In this document: positions 6,533 to 12,212 of the stretch, piece by piece | How positions within the stretch are numbered: the first letter of the stretch is position 1 | Layout: each line of letters begins with the position of its first letter | Assembly: GCA_052039575.1 (NCBI GenBank) | Contig: JBQGEK010000254.1 | Location: forward strand, 1-12,212 | Origin: Patulibacter sp052039575 | GTDB lineage: Bacteria; Actinomycetota; Thermoleophilia; Solirubrobacterales; Solirubrobacteraceae | Direction of reading: 5' to 3' | DNA length: 12,212 nt | The notes under the pieces: model-generated | The model's input: only the letters and a program-made list of their open reading frames with translations | What the model was told of the DNA's origin: nothing | The model's database searches: none | Program-made: the position numbers and the translations under genes

Positions 6533-7375
6533 ATGATCGCCGCCGTCGCCGCTGGATTCGACCGTGACCTCGCCGCAAGTCTCGCCCAGGTCGAGCGTTT
6601 TGTGGAGCACGCCCGGGGACGTGGCGTGCGCCTGATCGTCCTCCCGGAGTGCGCGCTCGGTGGCTATCTACGCGAATCAGACGGGGTCGGACTCGACCTG
6701 CCACCGGCGCTCGATCCGGACGGGCCCGAGATCGCGCGGCTGATCGCGATCGCGGGCGAGATGGTGGTCTGCGTCGGTTACACCGAGCAGAGCAGCGCGG
6801 GCATCCACTCCAGCGCGATCTGCGTTTCGGGCGACGGCGTGCTCGGCCACCAGCGCAAGGTCCATCTGCCGCCCGCCGAGCGCTTCGCGTACGTCGCGGG
6901 ATCGGGCTTCGCCGCGTTCGACACGCCGGTCGGTCGGATCGGGATGGTGCTCTGCTACGACAAGCTGTTCCCCGAGGCCGCCCGGGCGCTGGCGATCGAC
7001 GGGGCGGACACGATCTGCTCGCTCGCCGCATGGCCGGCCGATCGGCTGTCGCCGGCGGCGCGGCTGGTCCACGACCGGCAGACTCGGCACTTCGATGCGA
7101 TCGACCAGGCGCGGGCGATCGAGAACCAGGTCGTCTGGGTCTCGTCGAACCAGGCGGGGCCGTGGGGACGCCTGGAGTTCGTCGCGGGAGCGAAGGTGGT
7201 CGATCCCGACGGCGTGGTCCTGGCGACCACCGGGACCGGCCCCGGTTGCGCGATCGCCGACGTCGACGTCGCCCGTACGGTGGCCGACATGCGGGCGCAG
7301 ATCGATCACCTCGGCGACCGCCGCCCCGAGGCCTACGGCCCGCCGCAGGAGACGGTCGAGGCCGTCTGGGGATAG
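6533..7375 (+). CDS. Nitrilase-superfamily carbon-nitrogen hydrolase
   Basis: 280 residues from ATG 6533 (283 from ATG 6524), typical for the superfamily. The full Glu-Lys-Cys triad is present. Counted from 6524, Glu42 is in VLPECALGGY, Lys112 in GHQRKVHLPPAE and the nucleophile Cys144 in GMVLCYDKLFPEAAR; Glu119 may be the second catalytic glutamate. Further family marks are AWPADRL and the AIENQVVWVSSNQAG block near 199-213. The enzyme should hydrolyse an amide, carbamoyl or nitrile bond in the cytoplasm. The class (N-carbamoyl amidase, omega-amidase-like or other amidase) cannot be read from these motifs. I favour the start MIAAVAAGF because it opens directly on the first beta strand and CATCAT (6520-6525) sits as a -10 7 bases upstream. 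It is convergent with the small gene at 7377, one base away. No pathway partner is nearby. Confidence 0.93.
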   Translation: MIAAVAAGFDRDLAASLAQVERFVEHARGRGVRLIVLPECALGGYLRESDGVGLDLPPALDPDGPEIARLIAIAGEMVVCVGYTEQSSAGIHSSAICVSGDGVLGHQRKVHLPPAERFAYVAGSGFAAFDTPVGRIGMVLCYDKLFPEAARALAIDGADTICSLAAWPADRLSPAARLVHDRQTRHFDAIDQARAIENQVVWVSSNQAGPWGRLEFVAGAKVVDPDGVVLATTGTGPGCAIADVDVARTVADMRAQIDHLGDRRPEAYGPPQETVEAVWG

Positions 7376-7376
7376 C

Positions 7377-7556
7377 TCAGTCGCCGGGGCCCTGGTCCTG
7401 CGGCGGCAGGTACGCCTGGTAGCCGGTCAGGACCGCGCCGAGCATCGCGAAGGCCGTGGCGAGCCAGTCTCCGAGCACCACCACGGCGATCACCATCAGG
7501 ATCAGGCAAGCGACGGCGACCGCGAACCAGCGGGGGTTGACGGGCCGGAGCGACAT
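7377..7556 (-). CDS. 59-residue membrane protein, unknown
   Basis: The minus strand from ATG 7556 to TGA at 7379-7377 encodes 59 residues beginning MSLRPVNPRWF. There are two hydrophobic stretches, about 11-28 (FAVAVACLILMVIAVVVL) and 31-48 (WLATAFAMLGAVLTGYQA), and an acidic, Pro-rich end (PPQDQGPGD). This is a small inner-membrane hairpin protein of unknown role. It is supported by a minus-strand -10 (TAGACT, 7568-7563) exactly 6 bases before the ATG, by the fit between two genes with no overlap, and by the hydrophobic pattern, which the other frames lack. It converges with the nitrilase gene, one base between stops, and diverges from the dehydrogenase gene. Confidence 0.75.
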   Translation of the reverse strand: MSLRPVNPRWFAVAVACLILMVIAVVVLGDWLATAFAMLGAVLTGYQAYLPPQDQGPGD

Positions 7557-7562
7557 GGCTGC

Positions 7563-7568
7563 AGTCTA
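7563..7568 (-). promoter_or_regulatory. -10 box (TAGACT) of the 59-residue membrane protein gene
   Basis: On the minus strand TAGACT is followed by GCAGCC and then ATG, which suggests a leaderless transcript starting at or next to the start codon. The same hexamer with a near-identical spacer precedes the surface-protein gene (10011-10006). No clear -35 is seen. Confidence 0.5.
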
Positions 7569-7612
7569 TGGCCCGCACGCTGCCTCGCGGGGGCGTGCGC
7601 CTCGCGGTGAGG

Positions 7613-7618
7613 TACGGT
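7613..7618 (+). promoter_or_regulatory. -10 box (TACGGT) of the dehydrogenase gene
   Basis: TACGGT matches TAnnnT and ends 6 bases before ATG 7625, the same geometry as other starts in the window. A purine-rich GGTGAGG (7606-7612) lies 12 bases upstream of the ATG, too far to be a good Shine-Dalgarno. This box supports ATG 7625 over the in-frame ATG 7568. Confidence 0.4.
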
Positions 7619-7624
7619 CGGGGC

Positions 7625-8545
7625 ATGCCTCGCGCGGTGCGGTTTTCCCGGTACGGAGCGCCCGACGTCCTCCGGGTTGTGGACGTCCCGGATCTGCATC
7701 CCGGTCCGGACCAGGTGCGGATCGCGGTCCGGGCTGCCGGCGTCAATCCGTACGACACGAAGGTCCGGCGCGGCGCGATGGCCGGCGGCGAGCCCGCGCC
7801 GGACGGGCCCCGTGGCCTCGGCAGCGACGTGGCTGGCGTGGTCGACGCGGTCGGACGCGATGTGACCACGTTCGAGATCGGCGACGAGGTGCTCGGCCAT
7901 TCCATCACCCCCGGCTACGCCGAGCAGGCCCTCGCCGATCCGGCGGCGCTGGTTCCGCGCCCGGCGTCCGTGCCGTGGCCGCTGGCCGGCGGGATCCCGG
8001 GAGTTGCGCTGACCGCGTACCGCACGTTGCGGCAGCTGCGCGTCGGCCCCGACGACCGACTGCTGGTCCACGGTGCGGCCGGCGGGGTCGGCTTCGTCGC
8101 CGTGCAGCTGGCGATCGCCTGGGGCGCACGCGTCGTCGGAACCGCCAGCGAACGCAACCACGAGCGGCTGCGCGCGGTCGGGGTGACTCCGGTGACCTAC
8201 GGCGAGGGGCTCGAGCAGCGGCTCAGGGAGATCGCCCCCGACGGGTTCGACGCGGTGCTGGACGCGACGGGGCACGGCGTGCTCGCGCTCTCGGTGCGAA
8301 TCGCCGGCGGGCCGGACCGGGTGATCACGATCGCCGACGGATCGGCCGCCGATCACGGCGTGCGGTTCTCGAGCAGCTCCGAGGGCGTCGACATGGAGGG
8401 CGCGCTGGCGGGCATCGTCGCGATGGTCGCGGGGGGAGAGCTCGAGATCCCCGTCGCCGGGACGTTTCCGTTGGAGGACGCCGACGACGCGCACCGCGAC
8501 AGCGAGACCGGTCACGCGAACGGGAAGCTCGTCCTACTGCCGTGA
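7625..8545 (+). CDS. Zinc-free MDR dehydrogenase, quinone-oxidoreductase type
   Basis: 306 residues, close to the usual 310-330. The N-terminal GroES-like domain runs from AVRFSRYGAPDVLRVVDVPD to about residue 110 and includes the AAGVNPYDTKVRRG loop and GSDVAGVVDAVG. The nucleotide-binding fold holds LLVHGAAGGVGFVAVQLA at 147-163, with Ala-Ala-Gly-Gly-Val-Gly as the dinucleotide motif, and GARVVGTASERNHERLRAVG. The C-terminal GHANGKLVL is the family closing motif. The catalytic and structural zinc cysteines of alcohol dehydrogenases are absent, so this is the QOR/zeta-crystallin side of the superfamily, reducing a quinone, enone or similar carbonyl with NAD(P)H. SER after the second strand leans to NADPH. 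ATG 7625 gives the standard N-terminus; the upstream in-frame ATG 7568 would add 19 atypical residues. It stands alone, convergent with the surface-protein gene 16 bases away. Confidence 0.92.
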   Translation: MPRAVRFSRYGAPDVLRVVDVPDLHPGPDQVRIAVRAAGVNPYDTKVRRGAMAGGEPAPDGPRGLGSDVAGVVDAVGRDVTTFEIGDEVLGHSITPGYAEQALADPAALVPRPASVPWPLAGGIPGVALTAYRTLRQLRVGPDDRLLVHGAAGGVGFVAVQLAIAWGARVVGTASERNHERLRAVGVTPVTYGEGLEQRLREIAPDGFDAVLDATGHGVLALSVRIAGGPDRVITIADGSAADHGVRFSSSSEGVDMEGALAGIVAMVAGGELEIPVAGTFPLEDADDAHRDSETGHANGKLVLLP

Positions 8546-8561
8546 TCCGGAGCGCCGCCGG

Positions 8562-9998
8562 CTAGCGCCGCGCGCCCTTCGCCTTCGACGCGCCCTTCGC
8601 CTTCGACGACGAGTTCTTCTTCGCCTTCGAAGCAGCGCTCGAGCGCCGGGCGGCGTTCCGCGACGCCCGCGTCGCGCCGCACGCGGTGTAGACCTTGGTG
8701 ACGTTGATCGTCCGCGACTTCGACACGCGCACGCGGGTCCGGACGGTGTAGCGCCCGGCGGGGAGGGTGCGCAGGTCGAGGGTGACGCGCGACTTCGTGT
8801 GCCGCAGCCGCTGGGTCTTGAACCGCTTGGGTCCGGTCAGCCGGGCCGAGGTGATCCGCGAGCTCGCGGGACGGTGGTTGCCGAGCATCAGGCCGTTGCC
8901 CGTGTGACCGCGGCGCAGTGGCACGGTGAACCGTCGTGGCGTGGTGCAGGTCGGGGCCTTCGGCGTGGGCGTGGGAGGGGTGCTGGGTGGCGTGCCGGGA
9001 GGCGTTCCCGGCGGGGTGACCGGAAGGGCCACCACGTTCACCGATGTGTGGGCCACGCTGTTGCCGGGGTTCGGATCGCCGGTGCGATGGGGGATCGCCG
9101 CGGACTGCGTGATCGTCCCCGGGCCACCGGCGTGGAGCGCGACGTCGACCGACTTCGTCGTGCCCGCCGGTACCGTGCCGAACTCGCAGTGCATCACGTG
9201 ACCCGGCGTGGTGTCGGCCGCGGAGCACGCGCCGTCGCCCGAGAGACCGACGAGGGTCGCACCGGTGGGCAGCATGTACTCGGACCGGACCTCGGCGGCG
9301 TCGTGGGGTCCTGAGTTGCCGACCGAGAGCGTCGTGGCGAACGTCGTGCCGGGAGCCACCGTGGCAGGTGCGCCCGAGAGACCGATGCCGACGTCTGCGT
9401 CGGCGACGCGCAGCGAGACGTCGTCGACGTTGACGATCGGGTACTGCAGCAGGCCCGCGGCACCGGAGTACTCGAAGACCAGGTCCTGCGGGCCACCGGT
9501 CGGGATGCTGCCGTCGACCGGGACGATCACTTGTGCGTAGCTGCCGTGGAATCGGGCGTCGTCCCCGCGGACCGCGAACAGCATCGTGCCGCCGAACGAC
9601 ACGTTGAGCACCGACGCGCGGTCGGCGCGGCCGATCCAGAGCCAGAACGAGAGCGTGGCCGGCGTACCGGGAGCGATCGATACCGTCTGTCGAAGACTCG
9701 ACGTATGGGTGACTGCTCCGAGCAGCGAGTAGCCGCCGAACCACGCCCACCAGTTTCCGCTGTGCGGGGCGGCGCGGCGTCCGGGAAAGGCGTCCGCCTG
9801 ACACGATTGGGGTACGCCCGGGCAGTGCCAGAGTGGCGAATTCCGCTGCGAGTAGCTATCGGACTGCGCCCAGGGTGATGGTGAGTACCCGCCCTCGAAG
9901 CTCCCGTCCTGGAGCAGCTCGGCCGCCGAAGATGCCGATGGTGCCCCGAGCAGCCCGGCGATCGCCGCAGCGAGCGCGATAGGGGGGGACCAACGCAT
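8562..9998 (-). CDS. Secreted modular surface protein with DUF11 domain and cationic tail
   Basis: 478 residues. Residues 1-26 are a Sec signal (RWSPPIALAAAIAGLLGA, then SASSAA). About 27-208 is a jelly-roll-like ligand-binding module, opening LLQDGSFEGGYSPSPWAQS and closing FEYSGAAGLLQYPIVNVDDVSLRV, as in carbohydrate-binding-type domains. About 211-336 is a DUF11-type beta sandwich (VAPGTTFATTLSVGNSGPHD; GDPNPGNSVAHTSVNV). A TPP-rich linker (about 340-360) leads to a small beta domain (LRTLPAGRYTVRTRVRVSKS) ending in YTAC. The last 30 or so residues are Ser/Lys/Ala (SKAKKNSSSKAKGASKAKG). Four cysteines in the exported part may pair. There is no LPXTG or C-terminal helix, so the basic tail may hold it to the anionic wall (inference). 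A minus-strand TAGACT lies 7 bases before the ATG. Adhesion or matrix binding is the likely sort of role; the ligand is unknown. Confidence 0.88.
   Translation of the reverse strand: MRWSPPIALAAAIAGLLGAPSASSAAELLQDGSFEGGYSPSPWAQSDSYSQRNSPLWHCPGVPQSCQADAFPGRRAAPHSGNWWAWFGGYSLLGAVTHTSSLRQTVSIAPGTPATLSFWLWIGRADRASVLNVSFGGTMLFAVRGDDARFHGSYAQVIVPVDGSIPTGGPQDLVFEYSGAAGLLQYPIVNVDDVSLRVADADVGIGLSGAPATVAPGTTFATTLSVGNSGPHDAAEVRSEYMLPTGATLVGLSGDGACSAADTTPGHVMHCEFGTVPAGTTKSVDVALHAGGPGTITQSAAIPHRTGDPNPGNSVAHTSVNVVALPVTPPGTPPGTPPSTPPTPTPKAPTCTTPRRFTVPLRRGHTGNGLMLGNHRPASSRITSARLTGPKRFKTQRLRHTKSRVTLDLRTLPAGRYTVRTRVRVSKSRTINVTKVYTACGATRASRNAARRSSAASKAKKNSSSKAKGASKAKGARR
8572..8607 (-). repeat. Perfect 18-bp tandem repeat encoding the Lys/Ala tail
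   Basis: Two identical 18-base copies (8572-8589 and 8590-8607) encode SKAKGA-type units on the minus strand. A partial third copy (TTCGCCTTCGA) lies at 8630-8640. Identity at the DNA level means recent duplication or slippage, so tail length may vary between strains. Confidence 0.8.
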
Positions 9999-10005
9999 GG
10001 GATGC

Positions 10006-10011
10006 AGTCTA
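10006..10011 (-). promoter_or_regulatory. -10 box (TAGACT) of the surface-protein gene
   Basis: On the minus strand TAGACT is followed by GCATCCC and ATG 9998, so the transcript would be leaderless or nearly so. It repeats almost exactly the arrangement before the gene at 7556. No clear -35 is seen. Confidence 0.5.
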
Positions 10012-10112
10012 GGAGCGGGGGAAGGGGGATGAGCCGGTTCGCACCGGCCCGCGAGTGCGCACGTCCCGGGTCCGTCCCGAGCATCGTCCGTCGCGGTCTG
10101 TCACGCTTGAGG

Positions 10113-10137
10113 ACGGACTCGGAAGTCTCCGATCCGT
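10113..10137 (+). promoter_or_regulatory. Hairpin in the region upstream of the helicase gene
   Basis: ACGGA (10113-10117) pairs with TCCGT (10133-10137) and CGGA (10120-10123) with TCCG (10128-10131) around an AGTC loop, with a small CT/A bulge. A second, wider pair, GGCCCAG (10146-10152) and CTGGGCC (10175-10181), lies just after. The gap 9999-10275 must hold promoters for two divergent genes. If the helicase promoter is upstream of these elements, they form a structured 5' leader; otherwise they may be an operator. I cannot place the helicase promoter with confidence. Confidence 0.3.
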
Positions 10138-10261
10138 AGGCGGAGGGCCCAGAATAGCGCCCTTCGACGACCATCTGGGCCGGATCACGTCGAACGGGCC
10201 CCGCTGTCGGCGCCCCGCGCCGGCACCGGGCGGTTCCGCGCGGACGAGCGCCCTGTCCGAC

Positions 10262-10267
10262 GAGGAA
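10262..10267 (+). promoter_or_regulatory. Shine-Dalgarno for the TTG start of the helicase gene
   Basis: GAGGAA lies 8 bases before TTG 10276, a good spacing. It is the only clear Shine-Dalgarno at a gene start in this window and fixes the TTG as the start, because no ATG or GTG with a comparable site lies near. Confidence 0.7.
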
Positions 10268-10275
10268 CCACGATC

Positions 10276-12027
10276 TTGAGCGATACCGCTCCTCCCGACG
10301 CCACCGAAGGCGTCGATGCGAACGACACCACCACCACCTTCTCCGACCTCGATCTGAGGCCGGAGATCCTCAGCGCGCTGAGCGGCCTGGGGTACGAGGA
10401 ACCGACCCCGATCCAGCGTGAGGCGATCGGCCCGATGCTGGCCGGCCACGACCTGCTTGGTCAGGCCGCCACCGGCACCGGCAAGACGGCGGCCTTCGCG
10501 CTGCCGCTGCTCCACCGCGTCGGCGTGGACCGCAAGGAGCGCCACCCGCTCGGACTGGTGCTGGTCCCGACCCGCGAGCTGGCGATGCAGGTCTCCGAAG
10601 CGATGCACAGCTACGGGCGAGAGCTCGGGGTGCGGGTGCTGCCGGTCTACGGCGGGACGCCGATCGTGCGCCAGCTGAAGACGCTGCACCGCGGGGTCGA
10701 TGTGGTCGTCGCTACGCCGGGCCGCGCGATGGACCTGATCTCGCGCGGAGCGCTCGAGCTGTCCGCGCTCGAGGTGCTCGTGCTGGACGAGGCCGACGAG
10801 ATGTTCGACATGGGGTTCCAGGAGGACATCGAGTCGATCCTCACCAGCACCCCGGAGTCGCGCCAGACGGTGCTCTTCTCGGCCACGATGCCGCACCGGA
10901 TCGACAAGCTCGCCCGGCGCCATCAGAACGGCGACGTGGTGCGGATCCAGCTCGAGCGCGAGAAGCCCGCCATCGGTGATGCGCCGAAGGTCCGCCAGAG
11001 CGCCTACGTCGTCGCGCGGGCGCACAAGTCGGCCGCGCTGACCCGGGTGCTCGACCAGGAGGACCCGACGGCGGCGATCGTCTTCTGCCGGACACGTGCC
11101 GAGGTCGACGAGGTCACCACGACACTGAACGGCCGCGGGTACCAGGCCGAGGCATTGCACGGCGGCATGGACCAGAACCAGCGCAGCCGCGTGATCACCC
11201 GGCTGAAGGGCGGCATCACCGAGCTGCTCGTCGCGACCGACGTCGCCGCCCGCGGTCTGGACGTCGACACGCTGACCCACGTCATCAACTATGACGTGCC
11301 GTCGGCCCCGGAGACCTACGTCCACCGGATCGGGCGCGTCGGCCGCGCCGGTCGTGAGGGCGTCGCGATCACCTTCGCGCAGCCGCGCGAGCACCGGATG
11401 CTCAAGAACATCGAGCGGCTGACCGCCCAGCCGATCGCGATCGAGCGGGTGCCGACGGTCGCCGACCTGCGGGCCCGCCGGCTCGAGCTGACCCGCGCCA
11501 ACCTGCGCGAGACGCTGCTGGAGAACGACTTCGCGAGTCTGCGGACGGTCGTCGAGCAGCTCGCCGACGAGTTCGACGTGATGGACGTCGCCGCCGCGGC
11601 GGTCAAGCTGGCCCACGAGGCGGGCGGGAACTACCCGGACGACGAGCAGGACATCCCCGAGGTTCGCGAGCCCCGCGGTCGCGACCGCAACGACCGGCGG
11701 GACCAAGGCGGTCGCGGTGACCGCCGCGACCGGCAGTCCGGCGGCAAGCGCCAGGGCGGCTCACGCGGCCCGAGCGGTCCCACCACGCGACTGTTCATCG
11801 GCGCGGGCCGGGCGGCGCGGATCCGACCGCAGGACCTGGTCGGCGCGATCACCGGCGAGTCGTCGCTGAGCGGCCGCGACATCGGCTCGATCCAGATCAA
11901 CGAGAAGTTCTCGCTGGTCGAGGTCCCGGAGGCCGCAGCCGACGACGTCGTCAAGGCGCTGCTGCGGACGACACTGAAGGGCAAGAAGCCGAAGATCCGT
12001 CGCGAGTTCAGCGGCGGACGCGGCTAG
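10276..12027 (+). CDS. deaD: DEAD-box RNA helicase, DeaD type with DbpA-like RNA-binding domain
   Basis: 583 residues from a TTG start with Shine-Dalgarno. All helicase motifs are intact. The Q motif has F22 and Q47, and motif I is AATGTGKT (64-71). Next come PTRELA (98-103), TPGR (147-150), DEAD (171-174), SAT (202-204), IVFCRTR near 268-274, ATDVAARGLD near 320-329 and HRIGRVGRAG (350-359). About 455-500 is a disordered Arg/Gly/Asp-rich linker. From about 502 comes a DbpA-type RRM (TRLFIGAGRAARIRPQDLVGAI, ending KIRREF). It unwinds RNA with ATP, probably in ribosome assembly and mRNA turnover, notably in the cold; the RRM suggests binding to rRNA. Acidic/Thr-rich residues 1-20 precede the core. 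The gene is single, divergent from the surface-protein gene, and followed by a strong hairpin. The symbol is by architecture; csdA or dbpA naming would also fit. Confidence 0.96.
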   Translation: MSDTAPPDATEGVDANDTTTTFSDLDLRPEILSALSGLGYEEPTPIQREAIGPMLAGHDLLGQAATGTGKTAAFALPLLHRVGVDRKERHPLGLVLVPTRELAMQVSEAMHSYGRELGVRVLPVYGGTPIVRQLKTLHRGVDVVVATPGRAMDLISRGALELSALEVLVLDEADEMFDMGFQEDIESILTSTPESRQTVLFSATMPHRIDKLARRHQNGDVVRIQLEREKPAIGDAPKVRQSAYVVARAHKSAALTRVLDQEDPTAAIVFCRTRAEVDEVTTTLNGRGYQAEALHGGMDQNQRSRVITRLKGGITELLVATDVAARGLDVDTLTHVINYDVPSAPETYVHRIGRVGRAGREGVAITFAQPREHRMLKNIERLTAQPIAIERVPTVADLRARRLELTRANLRETLLENDFASLRTVVEQLADEFDVMDVAAAAVKLAHEAGGNYPDDEQDIPEVREPRGRDRNDRRDQGGRGDRRDRQSGGKRQGGSRGPSGPTTRLFIGAGRAARIRPQDLVGAITGESSLSGRDIGSIQINEKFSLVEVPEAAADDVVKALLRTTLKGKKPKIRREFSGGRG

Positions 12028-12048
12028 AACCCTTCGCGGTTCGTTCCG

Positions 12049-12064
12049 CCGGTCCGCGGACCGG
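12049..12064. repeat. 16-bp perfect palindrome
   Basis: CCGGTCCGCGGACCGG at 12049-12064 equals its own reverse complement. It lies 21 bases after the helicase stop. It could be part of the termination structure with the hairpin downstream or a protein site; at this GC content a chance palindrome is also possible. Confidence 0.6.
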
Positions 12065-12088
12065 CCGGGGGACGGGGCCGAGAACGAC

Positions 12089-12119
12089 CGCGGCCCGGGG
12101 CTCCGCTCCCCGGGCCGCG
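12089..12119 (+). terminator. Strong GC hairpin downstream of the helicase gene
   Basis: CGCGGCCCGGGG (12089-12100) pairs perfectly with CCCCGGGCCGCG (12108-12119) around a CTCCGCT loop: 12 G-C pairs. No T-run follows on either strand, so it would be a U-less terminator, as often proposed for high-GC actinobacteria. It could serve a convergent gene beyond the window too. From 12120 to the edge I see only low-complexity GC-rich sequence. Confidence 0.6.
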
Positions 12120-12212
12120 AGCCACGCGGGCGTCGCGCGCCCGCCCCCTCCCTCGCGGCGGCCGCCCCGACTCCCGGCGGCCCCCCGGCGGCGAGCCGCC
12201 GGTCACGCCCCC

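Noticed and set aside
8512..9804. 430-residue minus-strand frame offset from the surface-protein gene
   Set aside because: It lacks a signal peptide and any domain; the frame 8562-9998 has both.
10009..11706. 565-residue minus-strand frame over the helicase gene
   Set aside because: Antisense shadow; the plus strand carries every DEAD-box motif in order.
12024..12206. 60-residue minus-strand frame at the right edge
   Set aside because: Pure Arg/Gly/Pro low complexity that runs through the hairpin; no start signal.

Overview
The window is very GC-rich DNA, densely coded with short gaps. The proteins are rich in Arg, Ala, Asp and Val, and many genes appear to lack Shine-Dalgarno leaders. Secreted proteins carry Pro-rich linkers and Lys/Ala-rich tails. 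Together with a linked DUF1800/DUF1501 pair, this points to a high-GC actinobacterium, plausibly Thermoleophilia/Solirubrobacterales (Patulibacter- or Conexibacter-like). The lineage is an inference from style and gene content, not a match. I see no insertion sequence, phage gene, CRISPR array or rRNA; this looks like ordinary chromosome.

Layout. 1-210: an initiator tRNA (fMet) with an extended -10 promoter and a hairpin terminator. 268-1725 (+): a membrane-anchored extracytoplasmic protein of unknown function. 1796-2134 (-) and 2151-2627 (+): a divergent ArsR-type regulator and an SRPBCC/AHSA1 protein, whose start codons both lie inside one palindromic operator/promoter. 2772-5883 (+): a two-gene operon of a DUF1800 protein and a Tat-exported DUF1501 protein, 4 bases apart. 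5932-6249 (+): a small two-helix membrane protein. 6250-6532: a non-coding gap with a hairpin. 6533-7375 (+): a nitrilase-superfamily amidohydrolase. 7377-7556 (-): a 59-residue membrane protein. 7625-8545 (+): a zinc-free quinone-oxidoreductase-like dehydrogenase. 8562-9998 (-): a secreted modular surface protein with a cationic tail. 10276-12027 (+): a DeaD/DbpA-type RNA helicase with a TTG start. 12028-12212: non-coding, with a strong hairpin.

How the parts relate. Only the DUF1800-DUF1501 pair is a clear operon. The ArsR/SRPBCC pair is a self-contained regulatory unit. The other genes look like single transcription units. At least seven gene starts have an AnnnT-type -10 box 6-7 bases before the ATG, which suggests leaderless mRNAs are the rule here; the helicase, with a clear Shine-Dalgarno, is the exception. 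No classical novel defence or biosynthetic system is visible. The most unusual items are the start-codon-embedding operator, the DUF1800 protein with a histone-H1-like, signal-less N-terminus beside a Tat-exported partner, and the recurrence of cationic Lys/Ala tails on two otherwise unrelated proteins.
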